The notes under the pieces are model-generated. The model was not told where the DNA came from, did not search any database, and worked only from the letters and a program-made list of their open reading frames with translations. From Polyangium jinanense (GTDB lineage: Bacteria > Myxococcota > Polyangia > Polyangiales > Polyangiaceae), in assembly GCF_028435365.1 (NCBI RefSeq), contig NZ_JAGTJJ010000007.1, positions 248,001-312,000 on the forward strand: a DNA stretch of 64,000 nucleotides. The letters run 5' to 3'. Of this stretch, positions 54,569 to 63,088 are shown in pieces; position 1 is the first letter of the stretch; each line of letters begins with the position of its first letter. Position numbers and translations under genes: made by a program.

Positions 54569-56260
54569 TCAGAGCGGCGCGACCTTCACCCAGAACCGCG
54601 GCTCGTACGTGAAGAGCGTGTTGACACTGCCCGACCCCATGATCCCGAAGCCGAGCGGGGTGAATCCGATGGCGAAATGCGAGGTGAGCGGGAAGCCGAA
54701 GCCGAGCTGGAATCGCGCGCCGAACCCGTTCGCGGGCTCGAAATAGGCCGAGTCGAACACCACGCGCGAATAAAACGGCAGGGCCGTGAACTCGATCTCC
54801 GAGTACCTGCCGAGCCCCGTCACGAACCGGATCGGCACGCCGATGCCCCATTGCGCCGCATCGCTCGTCCCCACGAAGCGCCCTTCGAGGCCGACCTCGA
54901 AGCGCTGCCGGGGCCCTGTCGAGATGCGGTACGTCGCTTCGAGATCCACGAGCGCGCCGTCCTTCACGGCGAACCTGCCCGGCGCGAAATACCCTCCGCC
55001 CGCGAGGCCGATCCCGAAACGGAGCTTGTTGTAATCCTTCTGCGGATCCGCGGGCTTCTCCTCCGGCGGAAGCTCCTCGGCCGGCACCGACTTCACGCCC
55101 GCCTTCGGCGGCGTGGCGCCCTGCGGAGGCGGCGGATACGGGTAGGGGTACGGATACGGGTACGGATAAGGCGCGGCGCCCTGCGGCGGCGGCGGATACG
55201 GGTAGGGGTACGGATACGGCGCAGCGCCCTGCGGCGGCGGCGGATACGGATAGGGATACGCCGAGCCCTGCGGCGGCGGAGACGGCTGCGCCTGCTGCGC
55301 GGGCGGCGGCGGGGCGCTGGTTTGTCCCGCCGGCTGCTTGGGCGTCTGCCCCGCCGGCGCCTGCGTGGTTTGTCCCGCCTTCGCCGGTTGCGCCGCGGCC
55401 TCCTCCGGCACGACGAGCGCCGCCGCTGCCAGCATCGCCGACGCCAGGGACAACCGCGGGCCCTTTCGGGCGAGCAGAACCGCCGCGCCCACCGCGAAGA
55501 GCAACACGATCGACACGACCTGCGCCGAGCTCAAGGGCCCGTACGTCCCGCGCGACGCGTCGCCGCGCAGCATTTCCACGAAAAACCGCCCCGTCGCATA
55601 AAGCGCGATCCACGTCCCGAACGCCCGCCCGTCGCGCCGCGGCCCGAGCAGCCATAGCGAGGCGATCGCGCCCGCCACGAGCCCCACCGCGGCCTCGTAG
55701 AGCTGCGTCGGGTGCACGGGCAGGCTCGGCGCGCCGTGCGGCACCCAGCCGAGCGACGCGTGATCGAGCGCCGCCGGGCTTTCCGCCGGGAAACGCACCC
55801 CGAACAGCCCCGCCGTCGGTTTGCCGTAATCACACCCGGCGAGGAAACAGCCCGTTCGTACGAACCCGTACGAGATCCCGCAAAGCGGAACCGCTCGATC
55901 CAAAAAAGGCAGCGCCTTCGCGCCCCCGCGGCGCAGCACCCAGGCCGCCGCGAGCGCCCCCATCAAGAGCCCGCCATACGCCGCGCGTCCCGCGTGGAGC
56001 AGCGGATTCAGGGATCCCGCGGCGATCGCCTCCGGCACGGCCCGCAGCCATTCGAAGACGTAACCCCCCGCGAGCGCCCCGGCATAGGCCGCGACGAGCG
56101 CCCGCCCTTCGAGTCCCGCGTCGGCCCCGTCGCGCCGCGACAGTTTTTGCGTTGCAACCGCGCCGAGCAGCGCTGCGAGCCCGACCATCACCATGTAATC
56201 GGGCGCGAGCCACCCGGGCAGCCCGTTGCGCTCGAGCCAAGCCACGATGAGGGTTCTCAT
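54569..56260 (-). CDS. Lgt-like diacylglyceryl transferase fused to an outer-membrane beta-barrel-like domain
   Basis: A 563-residue fusion. Residues 1-265 are an Lgt-like polytopic domain: GRAAYGGLLMG, YGFVRTGCFLAGCDYGKPT (134-148), VHPTQLYEAAVG and TGRFFVEMLRGD. Compared with E. coli Lgt motifs, the His of the FHGG loop is Tyr and the Asn and Glu of the signature loop are Cys. Residues about 271-289 (ASAMLAAAALVVPEEAAA) look like an internal signal peptide, followed by a Pro/Tyr linker (AYPYPYPPPPQG repeats) and a 160-residue Gly/aromatic-rich barrel-like domain. The start overlaps the upstream stop (ATGA). Lgt normally lipidates lipoproteins. Confidence 0.8.
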   Translation of the reverse strand: MRTLIVAWLERNGLPGWLAPDYMVMVGLAALLGAVATQKLSRRDGADAGLEGRALVAAYAGALAGGYVFEWLRAVPEAIAAGSLNPLLHAGRAAYGGLLMGALAAAWVLRRGGAKALPFLDRAVPLCGISYGFVRTGCFLAGCDYGKPTAGLFGVRFPAESPAALDHASLGWVPHGAPSLPVHPTQLYEAAVGLVAGAIASLWLLGPRRDGRAFGTWIALYATGRFFVEMLRGDASRGTYGPLSSAQVVSIVLLFAVGAAVLLARKGPRLSLASAMLAAAALVVPEEAAAQPAKAGQTTQAPAGQTPKQPAGQTSAPPPPAQQAQPSPPPQGSAYPYPYPPPPQGAAPYPYPYPYPPPPQGAAPYPYPYPYPYPYPPPPQGATPPKAGVKSVPAEELPPEEKPADPQKDYNKLRFGIGLAGGGYFAPGRFAVKDGALVDLEATYRISTGPRQRFEVGLEGRFVGTSDAAQWGIGVPIRFVTGLGRYSEIEFTALPFYSRVVFDSAYFEPANGFGARFQLGFGFPLTSHFAIGFTPLGFGIMGSGSVNTLFTYEPRFWVKVAPL

Positions 56261-57579
56261 GGCCGCCTCCGACGCGAAAGGAGATACAGATACGCGACGG
56301 GGAGCGCGAGCCAGAACGCTGTCCCGACCGGCGCGGGCAGGGGCGACCGCCCGGGCCGCCGCGCGACGGCGCACTGGCTGCCCTTGCAGTTGTTGTTGCA
56401 GTCCTTGCAGTTCTGGTTGCAATCCGAGCAATTGTCATTGCACTTCGAGCAATTGTCGTTGCACTTCGAACAATCGTCGTTGCAACCGCCGCACGAGTCG
56501 CCCGAGCAACCCCCGCAGCTCGACGAGCTACTGCCGCCCGACGGCTCGCCCGAGAGGCTCCCGTCCGAGAGGCATTGCTGGAGCAAGCTCATGCAGCTCT
56601 CGCTCGCCAGGAACGCGAGCGCGTCGTCCCGCGTCGTCACCGGCAGCGCCGCGCAGATCGATCCGCCCGACTCCACGCACGCCCGCACCCCATCGATGTT
56701 CATCAGCGCGAGCACGCAGAGCGCCGCCGCGTTCGCCTCCGCCTGGTTCACCCACGTGCACTCCGCATTCGCGTCGGAGAACGTCGGATCCGTCACGTCG
56801 TGATCACACGTCCCGCTCGCCGCGCAGCCGCACGTCGTCTGCACCTGCAGCGAGCACTCCTCCAGGCTGTCGGGCAGCTTGTACGGATTGAAATCGACCG
56901 ACAAAGGCTTCGATCCCGGCCACTCCGGCATCGGCACGACCGCGGGGACGGGCACGACCTGCGCGCCCTCCTCCTCCAGTGCCGCGAGCGCGACGAGCCA
57001 CGACGCATTCACGTAGACCTTGTCCTCGAAGGCCCAGGCGCCCATCGGCAGACCCGTGGTCCGCACGATCTCCTTCGCCTCCGAACGTTTCGCGAGGTCT
57101 TGCACCCAGCGCCCCGCGCGCCCTTCGAGCGCCGCCTCTTCGAGCGCCGCGGTCACGTTCCCCGGGCGCCCCCGCATCTTCGGCGGCCCCTCGCTCGCGA
57201 CGCCGGTCTCCTTGGCTTCACGCGCTTCGAGGTGGAGCTCCGCGCCCTCTCGCTCGATCGCGCCGAGCACGAGCGCATCTTTTCCTTGCTCCTCGCGCTC
57301 CTCGTCGGCGGCGCTCGCGAGCGCGTCGATCGTCGTGATGTCCCGCGGCGGGATCACGAGCCGCTCCTCCACGGGACCGATCCCGGCCTCTTCCAGCCGC
57401 TGCGCCACTTCGCGTCGCGTCTCCTTGGGCAGCGACGCCATCACTTCGGGCGCTGCGCGGAGCGCGTCTCGCAGCGGAAGCGCATCATAAGGCGGCGCCT
57501 CCTCCCCGCACCCCGCGGCGAGCAACGCGGTCACGGCCAGCGCCCCGCACCTCCCCCAAAGCCTCCCCAACCTCCCCAT
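56257..57579 (-). CDS. Lipoprotein with 14-Cys heptad tail, membrane helix and Arg-rich end
   Basis: A 440-residue predicted lipoprotein (signal to LLAAGC, then GEEAPPYD). The middle has RRDITTIDALASAADEE-like charged helices and Cys-bearing segments (QVQTTCGCAASGTCDHD, CTWVNQ). Residues about 355-404 are a Cys-rich run in a 7-residue step C-N-x-x-C-x-x (CNDNCSKCNDNCSDCNQNC), 14 Cys in about 50 residues. A hydrophobic helix (VGTAFWLALPVAYLYLL) and RRRRP end the protein, a layout like MYXO-CTERM tags. ATG 57579 starts the signal. Its stop overlaps the Lgt-like gene start. The function is not known. Confidence 0.65.
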   Translation of the reverse strand: MGRLGRLWGRCGALAVTALLAAGCGEEAPPYDALPLRDALRAAPEVMASLPKETRREVAQRLEEAGIGPVEERLVIPPRDITTIDALASAADEEREEQGKDALVLGAIEREGAELHLEAREAKETGVASEGPPKMRGRPGNVTAALEEAALEGRAGRWVQDLAKRSEAKEIVRTTGLPMGAWAFEDKVYVNASWLVALAALEEEGAQVVPVPAVVPMPEWPGSKPLSVDFNPYKLPDSLEECSLQVQTTCGCAASGTCDHDVTDPTFSDANAECTWVNQAEANAAALCVLALMNIDGVRACVESGGSICAALPVTTRDDALAFLASESCMSLLQQCLSDGSLSGEPSGGSSSSSCGGCSGDSCGGCNDDCSKCNDNCSKCNDNCSDCNQNCKDCNNNCKGSQCAVARRPGRSPLPAPVGTAFWLALPVAYLYLLSRRRRP

Positions 57580-57928
57580 CGTCGCCCCCTTCCGTTTCCC
57601 GGGCGATCCACGAATATCAGACCCTTTACCGCGCGCCAAGCCCCTCCCGAGATCGTGATTCTTGCTACGCGTCGCCCCGCGTCAAAATCATGTCGGTGGC
57701 CAGCCCACGCACGTTTTTGCAAAGCTACGCAATCCGTATCGGCCCCTTCCGGGCCGGACTGCGAAAATGGCGTGGCACCAGGCGTGGGCGGAGCGGCCTG
57801 CCCATTGCGGTCGCCTTTCGGAGGTCCCGCTACGTGAAAGACCGCCGCCCCGACGCCCGGCCAAACCAGTTCTTTCGAGGATCAATCCCCGAGGCCGTAA
57901 AGGTCGATTCCTGGGGCGTTGTGCTCGA
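57580..57928. other. Gene-free stretch between the Cys-rich lipoprotein and the zinc-ribbon gene
   Basis: About 350 bp. No ORF with a credible start, Shine-Dalgarno or family match was seen. The left part must contain the leftward promoter of the Cys-rich/Lgt operon. A short hairpin is possible near 57745 (GGCCCC with GGGGCC-like arms), but it is weak. Confidence 0.4.
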
Positions 57929-58609
57929 TTAACGCCGCCGCTCGGCCCGTGCGCGGGCCTCTTCCTCGCCCATCTCCGCCTCGGCGAGCGCCTCCTGCTC
58001 GGCCGAATGCGGAGGCACCCGCGCCCCCGTCCCCACACGAACCCGCGGCGCGCCGATACGCGCGCCCATCATGTCCTTCACGTAATACCGGAGCGTCCCA
58101 TCGTCGTCGACCTCCAGCGTGACCCGTCCATCCGGCCGTTTCGCCATTTCCGTGAGCCGGGCGTCCGCCTCCGCCTCGGTGATGTTCACGGCGCGCGCGA
58201 GCTCGGCCGGCGTGACCGATCCGGCATTCCGCCGCGCCACCGCCAGGACCGCCTGCTCGTGCGCCCCGCGCTCGCGCTCCTTGCCCGTCTTCCAGAGCAA
58301 GCGGCCGCCCAGGATGAACAGGAGGCCGAACAGCACGCTCATGCCGCCCAGGAACCCGCCGACGATCCACGCGACCGTCACATTCAGGAGCCCGATCAGC
58401 CCCCCGAGCGTACCCGCCAGGAGGAGACCCGTGATCAGAATGACCCAGCCGGCCACGCTCGCCACGCCGCCGCCGATCTTGGACGGCTGGCCCGCGACGT
58501 TGACGGGCGTGTCCTCCAGAAGCGAGCGAGGCGCGCCGCAGGCCGTGCAATACGCGCGAGCTCCTCGCACGATGGTGGGCGCATCCTGACGGCAGTTCTG
58601 GCATCTCAT
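57929..58609 (-). CDS. Zinc-ribbon membrane protein with C-terminal winged-helix-like domain
   Basis: A 226-residue protein. N-terminal zinc ribbon: MRCQNCRQDAP and AYCTACGAP (two CxxC pairs). Two membrane helices follow (SVAGWVILITGLLLAGTLGG, and VAWIVGGFLGGMSVLFGLLF, about 50-105). The C-terminal part, HEQAVLAVARRNAGSVTPAE, LARAVNITEAEADARLTEMA and DGTLRYYV, reads like a winged helix. Ribbon and helix are on the same, probably cytoplasmic, side. Such a layout may make a membrane-tied sensor or regulator, but it is unproved. A clear SD is not seen. Confidence 0.65.
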   Translation of the reverse strand: MRCQNCRQDAPTIVRGARAYCTACGAPRSLLEDTPVNVAGQPSKIGGGVASVAGWVILITGLLLAGTLGGLIGLLNVTVAWIVGGFLGGMSVLFGLLFILGGRLLWKTGKERERGAHEQAVLAVARRNAGSVTPAELARAVNITEAEADARLTEMAKRPDGRVTLEVDDDGTLRYYVKDMMGARIGAPRVRVGTGARVPPHSAEQEALAEAEMGEEEARARAERRR

Positions 58610-58706
58610 CGTTCTGGCTCCGACTCCTGGCGGCCGAACATAAGACTCGTCTTTCCCGTTGTCGCGGGGAAAGCAGCCAGGCGACGGCCGAGCCGTTCAG
58701 GCCCGC

Positions 58707-59768
58707 TCAGGGCGCAGGCGGATGCACGAGGATCCGCTGGGTCTGCTTCCACGACACGAGGTCGGCCGTGCGCACGGTCGCCGAGACCTCCCAGCGCAGC
58801 TCGTTGTTCGGCGCGCCAAACGAGGGCGGCGCGCGCAGCGGAATACGAAACATCTCCTGCACCACGGTCACGTGTCCCGGCGGCAAGCGCAGCCGCGCCC
58901 GATCGACCGAGCGCCGCTCGCCGTGCAGCGAATGACGATAATGCCGCGGCTCGTCCGGCTCGCTCGACGGGCGCACCACGACCTCCTGCGCCGCGAGCGA
59001 AACGATGATCTCCTTCAGCACCTCGGGCCGGCCCGGCTTGAACGAGACCGACACCGTGATCACCTCGCCCGCCCGCACGATCTCCGGATGCACCGCGAGC
59101 TCGGGCGGGCCGAGCCGTTCGCGCAGCGTGCGCCGCCGGAGATGCGCGAAGAGCGCCGAGAGCCCACCGACGAGCAGGACCAACGCGAAGACCCGCGCGA
59201 ACGCCCCCGCGCGCAGGACGAGCAGCGCCGCGCTCGCCGCCGCGAGCGCCACGCCGACGATGGGATGCTCGAGCGTCTTCGGTTCGTCACGCTTGCCGAG
59301 CGAAGCGTCCGGCAAGGGTCCGGGGTTGTACACGAGCGCATGGCGCGACGGCGCCGTTCGATAACTCGTCGCCGTGAGCGCGCGCGCCTCCTCGGTCCAC
59401 GGCAGGAGCAGAATGCGCGCCTCGACGCGCTCGCGCGACGTCCAGCCGAGCTTCGCCTCGACGCGCAACGTCCAGCTCACCGTGAGAATGTGCCCGTGGT
59501 ACGTGAGCGGGCCGGCCGGCGCGGGAATCTCGAACGGCACGAACATCGGCTCGTCGGCCGGGAGCGCGAGGCCCGCGGCGAGCACGAGGGGCGCGCCGCG
59601 CACGGCATAAGGTTCGCCGCGGCTCTCGACGTCCCAATCGAGCGAGGCCACGAGCTCGTCGCAGCGTTTGCTTTCGGGACAAACGATTTCCACGCGCCCG
59701 GTGATGAGCTCACCGGGCCTGTGGACGGCATCGCGACGGTCGAGGTGGAGGGTCAGCCGGGGCGACAC
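58707..59768 (-). CDS. Arrestin-like membrane protein
   Basis: A 353-residue protein. Residues 1-130 have LTLHLDRRDAVHRPGELITG, VEIVCPESKRCDELVASLDW, SRGEPYAVRG and VPFEIPAPAGPLTYHGHILT, resembling the N-domain of Spo0M/arrestin-like proteins. Two close membrane helices follow (GVALAAASAALLVLRAG and FALVLLVGGLSALFAHL, about 170-210). The C-terminal part (VHPEIVRAGEVITVSVSFKP to WEVSATVRTADLVSW) could be a second arrestin-like sheet. Start is GTG 59768. It ends 18 bp downstream of the barrel gene's stop, likely the same operon. Family call is tentative. Confidence 0.55.
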   Translation of the reverse strand: MSPRLTLHLDRRDAVHRPGELITGRVEIVCPESKRCDELVASLDWDVESRGEPYAVRGAPLVLAAGLALPADEPMFVPFEIPAPAGPLTYHGHILTVSWTLRVEAKLGWTSRERVEARILLLPWTEEARALTATSYRTAPSRHALVYNPGPLPDASLGKRDEPKTLEHPIVGVALAAASAALLVLRAGAFARVFALVLLVGGLSALFAHLRRRTLRERLGPPELAVHPEIVRAGEVITVSVSFKPGRPEVLKEIIVSLAAQEVVVRPSSEPDEPRHYRHSLHGERRSVDRARLRLPPGHVTVVQEMFRIPLRAPPSFGAPNNELRWEVSATVRTADLVSWKQTQRILVHPPAP

Positions 59769-59786
59769 GGCATGGCCCTCGTTGCC

Positions 59787-61625
59787 TCAGAAGCGCGCCG
59801 AGACGCTGGCGCCGAAGCCGAGGAAGTTCGGGCTGATGAAGGTGCGGAGCGCCAGCGTGCCCTCGCTCGGGTCACGCTCGACGTACGTGCCGTTGTTGTC
59901 GCGCACGTACTGGAGCCACAGGAGCGCCGACATGATGGACGAGAGGTCCCATCTCAGGCTCGCGCGCGCCTGGAAGATCGGCACCGAGCCCTGGTTGACG
60001 GGCAGAATGGCGATGTTGCCCTGCTCGCGCACGACGACGGTGCGCGAGATGGGGGCGTCGGACTGGTCCACCGTGGAGGTGGAGAACGTCGACGGGAACT
60101 GGAGGCCCGCGCCGAGCCCGAACGTGAGCCGCGGGGCCGGGATGTGATAATCGGAGGCGACGGCCAGGAAGAACTCGTTCGCGGTCGCCGCGTCGTTCGG
60201 CAGCGACTGGAACGGAATGTAGCTTGGCTGGTTGCGCAGGACGTACGGCAGGTCGCGATAGATCGCCGTGAAGCTGCCGCGCAAGAAGCCGGACTTCACG
60301 TTCGCCTGCACCGCCGCGGCCCGTGCCTGCTGGTACGTGGTCCCGCCGGCGACGTCGAAGTCCTTCACGCGTTGCCAGAGGTTCGTCCCTTCGAGCGCGA
60401 GCGACCACGTCGTCTTGCCGGGGTTATAGACCTCCGGCTTGAAGATGATCATCGGCTTGTTCGGATCGTTCCGGTACAGCGCGAAATCGATCGACTGCGG
60501 CACCGGCGTGGTCTTGTCGTGGAGCAGGATGCGCATCGAGGCGCCGGCCGTGTGAATGCTCTGCCCCGCGACGTCGGGCAGATCGAACTTGCCCTGCTGG
60601 AAGAAGCCGCCGCCGACGTCGATGTGGAGGTAATCGTTCACGTCGACGCTGCCGCCGCCGAGCACACCGTAGTTCGTCTGGCCGATGCGGATCTCCTCGA
60701 CCTCGCTCGTGCCCGGCGTCAGCGTCTGCTCGACCTGCACGATCGTGGCGGTCTTCAGGCCGAAATACACGCTCCACTTGTCGCCCGTGTATTCGATCTT
60801 TCCGCCGGGGGCGCCGCCCTGCACGCGCGGGAAGATCGATTGATTGATGAACGGGTTCGTGCCGCCCCAGGAGATGTCGTAGAGGTAGCCGAGGCGGAAG
60901 CGGTCGGTGTCGAGCGGCCAGAGCGTCACCGAGATACCACGCTTGCCGTTCTTGTCGCCGTCCGTGTGATAGAAGGCGCGGATGAACGAGCCGGCGTCGT
61001 AGAGCGATTGATTGAGGTTGTTCGTCGCGCGCGCGAGCGAGGCGAGGTCGAAGCGCAGGACCATCGACGCCTCGGTATCGAGGCCCTTGATGAACCCAGG
61101 CATCTTCTTGTAGAGCGCGAGGTGCGTCAGGTTCTCGCGGCCGGCGAAACGCGAATTCAGGTTGTCGAAGAAGAGCCGGTACGTCCGCCGATCCCCGATC
61201 GACAGGTTCGGCGAGAGCGGCTGCGCCTGCCCCGTCTGGTGCAGCACGTCGTCGTCGCCCATGACCCACGTCAGGCGCGTATCCATGAAATCGCCGATAC
61301 GCACGGACGGCGGATTGTTATCGACCGTCTTCACCGGCCCCGGCTCGGCCAGGAGCACGGGCACCGCGGCGGGCGGCGTAGGCTTCGGCGTCTCGACGGC
61401 GGCGGGAGGCGCGGGCGGGGGCGGCGGCGGCGCCTCGGTCGTCGGCGGAGGCGTGGTCCCGCCGGGGTTCGTCTCCGCGGGCTGGGGGGTTGTCCCGCCA
61501 GGCTGTGCCGCCGGATCCGTCGGCGGAACCGGCTGGGCAGACGCGCCGGCGGCCGCGAGGAGGAGGGCAGGGATCAGGGCCAGGGGAGCGCCGGCGGCCT
61601 TGCGGAGTCGCATGCGGGAATGCAT
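59787..61625 (-). CDS. Outer-membrane beta-barrel protein with proline-rich N-terminal linker
   Basis: A 612-residue exported protein. Signal APLALIPALLLAAAGASAQ; then a long Pro/Thr linker (about 35-110). The remainder has alternating aromatic/polar strands, for example DFMDTRLTWVMGDDDVL, YTGDKWSVYFGLKTATIVQV, NDYLHIDVGGGFFQQGKFDL, WSLALEGTNLWQRVKDF, and ends FGASVSARF, a terminal Phe that is the BAM signal of outer-membrane barrels. It is in a leftward operon behind a lipoprotein and a 5'-nucleotidase-family gene, so it might import the products of those enzymes; this is inference. Confidence 0.75.
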   Translation of the reverse strand: MHSRMRLRKAAGAPLALIPALLLAAAGASAQPVPPTDPAAQPGGTTPQPAETNPGGTTPPPTTEAPPPPPPAPPAAVETPKPTPPAAVPVLLAEPGPVKTVDNNPPSVRIGDFMDTRLTWVMGDDDVLHQTGQAQPLSPNLSIGDRRTYRLFFDNLNSRFAGRENLTHLALYKKMPGFIKGLDTEASMVLRFDLASLARATNNLNQSLYDAGSFIRAFYHTDGDKNGKRGISVTLWPLDTDRFRLGYLYDISWGGTNPFINQSIFPRVQGGAPGGKIEYTGDKWSVYFGLKTATIVQVEQTLTPGTSEVEEIRIGQTNYGVLGGGSVDVNDYLHIDVGGGFFQQGKFDLPDVAGQSIHTAGASMRILLHDKTTPVPQSIDFALYRNDPNKPMIIFKPEVYNPGKTTWSLALEGTNLWQRVKDFDVAGGTTYQQARAAAVQANVKSGFLRGSFTAIYRDLPYVLRNQPSYIPFQSLPNDAATANEFFLAVASDYHIPAPRLTFGLGAGLQFPSTFSTSTVDQSDAPISRTVVVREQGNIAILPVNQGSVPIFQARASLRWDLSSIMSALLWLQYVRDNNGTYVERDPSEGTLALRTFISPNFLGFGASVSARF

Positions 61626-61642
61626 GAGCTATCGAGGGTCCT

Positions 61643-63088
61643 TCAGTTCGAGCCTTGATCGTTGTCGTCGATGGTCCGGAGGCGTACGCAGGCTTTCGTG
61701 GACGGCACGGTCGCTTTCACGCACCCCTGCGTCTGGCACACGAGATCGTCCGAGCAGCGCGTCTCGACGGTCCAGTTGAGCGAGCCTCCCGAGAAATTGC
61801 GGAGCGTGCCCGTGACGGCGTCGAGCGTCTCGCCCTTGTGCCCCGTCGGATCGAAGCCCGCCGCGGTGCCGGTCTGGATCTGGATCTGCGTGTTCCCTTT
61901 GAAGACCTTGTAATTGCCGCGCGCCGAGTACGAGGTCCACTCGGTACACTCGGCATCCGCGGCGCAGGCGTCCGAACACGCGCCCTCGGCCTGGCTCTCG
62001 AAATCGACCTGGCCGTCGCCGTTGAGGTCACAATTCGAGTGATCCGCGTCCGGAATGTTGTCGACCACGGGCTTCGGGCCGAACTTCGTGGCCACACGGA
62101 ACCCTTCGATCCGCACGAGGCCGGATTCGAGTTTTTCCATCGCGTCCGCGTTCCCGATCGTGGCGTCGTCGAGCACGGTCGGCTCGGGCACTTCACACGT
62201 CTCCTCGCCCTCGAGCGGGTAACTCACGACGTACGAGGGGAACGAGAGCTCCGTGAAGCCGAAGAACTCGACCACGGTGCCCGTCAGGAACGTCACGCGG
62301 TCGCAAACGCGCATGCCCGGCGGCGTGGAGAAATTGAACGCGAAGATGTGGTTGTACCCCGTCGCCGCTTCCGACAGGTCCGTCACGTAAAACCCGTCGC
62401 TCGCCACGCGCGTCACGACGAGCGGCTTCGGCCGGTGCGTGTTGATCTCGATGGCCTCGTACGGGAACGGCGTCGCCGCGCCGAGGCCCTGGATGTCGCT
62501 GATGCGCGGGAGCTCGTAATGCACGGGCGGCGAGATGCCGGCCGCGAACGTGCCCACGTCCTCATTGTCGTCGTCCGCGAACGCGCAACCGGGATCGGCG
62601 GGGAAATCGATGAGCACGTCGCCATCGTCGTCCTTGCCGTTCGAACACGCGGGCTTCTCCCCGAGCGGCACGGGCGTATACCCGAGATCGTCGATCCAGA
62701 GCCGCGCCGGGCCATACACGGCCGTCACCGTGGCGACGCCCTTCGCTTTGCCGCCCACCATCTTGATGTTCCGGCCCGCCGCGCCCTCGCCCGTGACGCC
62801 GAGGACGGTGCCCGGCTCGACGCTGACCCGCACGGTGCCATTGAAATCGACGGGCTCACCATAAGGCGAGCGCGCTTCGATCTCGAACGCCCACGTATCC
62901 TCGCGATCCCCGCGGTTCGCAGGCAGCGGCGTGTCGTCCGAGGGCGCGTCCGCGCCGTTCACCTGCGTGATCACCACGCGGAACGTCGACGCGCCGCTCG
63001 GCAGCGGGACCTGATCAGAGCAGGCGGCGAGCGCGAGGAGCGAAGCGAGGCCGAGAGATGCCCTCTGCGGAGCGGTGAAAAACTTCAT
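61643..63088 (-). CDS. Lipoprotein with Ca-binding-like Asp motifs
   Basis: A 481-residue predicted lipoprotein (MKFFTAPQRASLGLASLLAL, lipobox LALAAC). It has GKDDDGDVLIDFPADPGC, a motif common in myxobacterial surface proteins, and HSNCDLNGDGQVDFESQAEG, which is like a dockerin/EF Ca2+ loop. The rest is beta-rich (RLWIDDLGYTPVPLGE, FGFTELSFPSYVVSYPL, GNTQIQIQTGTAAGF). Four or five Cys pairs occur. Its ATG overlaps the stop of the upstream 5'-nucleotidase-family gene (ATGA), and the barrel gene starts 17 bp after its stop. I do not recognise a named family. Confidence 0.65.
   Translation of the reverse strand: MKFFTAPQRASLGLASLLALAACSDQVPLPSGASTFRVVITQVNGADAPSDDTPLPANRGDREDTWAFEIEARSPYGEPVDFNGTVRVSVEPGTVLGVTGEGAAGRNIKMVGGKAKGVATVTAVYGPARLWIDDLGYTPVPLGEKPACSNGKDDDGDVLIDFPADPGCAFADDDNEDVGTFAAGISPPVHYELPRISDIQGLGAATPFPYEAIEINTHRPKPLVVTRVASDGFYVTDLSEAATGYNHIFAFNFSTPPGMRVCDRVTFLTGTVVEFFGFTELSFPSYVVSYPLEGEETCEVPEPTVLDDATIGNADAMEKLESGLVRIEGFRVATKFGPKPVVDNIPDADHSNCDLNGDGQVDFESQAEGACSDACAADAECTEWTSYSARGNYKVFKGNTQIQIQTGTAAGFDPTGHKGETLDAVTGTLRNFSGGSLNWTVETRCSDDLVCQTQGCVKATVPSTKACVRLRTIDDNDQGSN

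Noticed and set aside
55130..55270. Frameshift or assembly artefact in the Lgt fusion
   Set aside because: The Tyr/Pro repeat (GGATACGGGTAGGGGTACGG-type DNA) keeps the frame throughout and the barrel part has normal codon use, so I treat the fusion as real, though repeats warrant re-sequencing.
57690..57932. 80-residue plus-strand ORF in the gene-free stretch
   Set aside because: No Shine-Dalgarno or family match, and it overlaps the 3' end of the zinc-ribbon gene in antisense.
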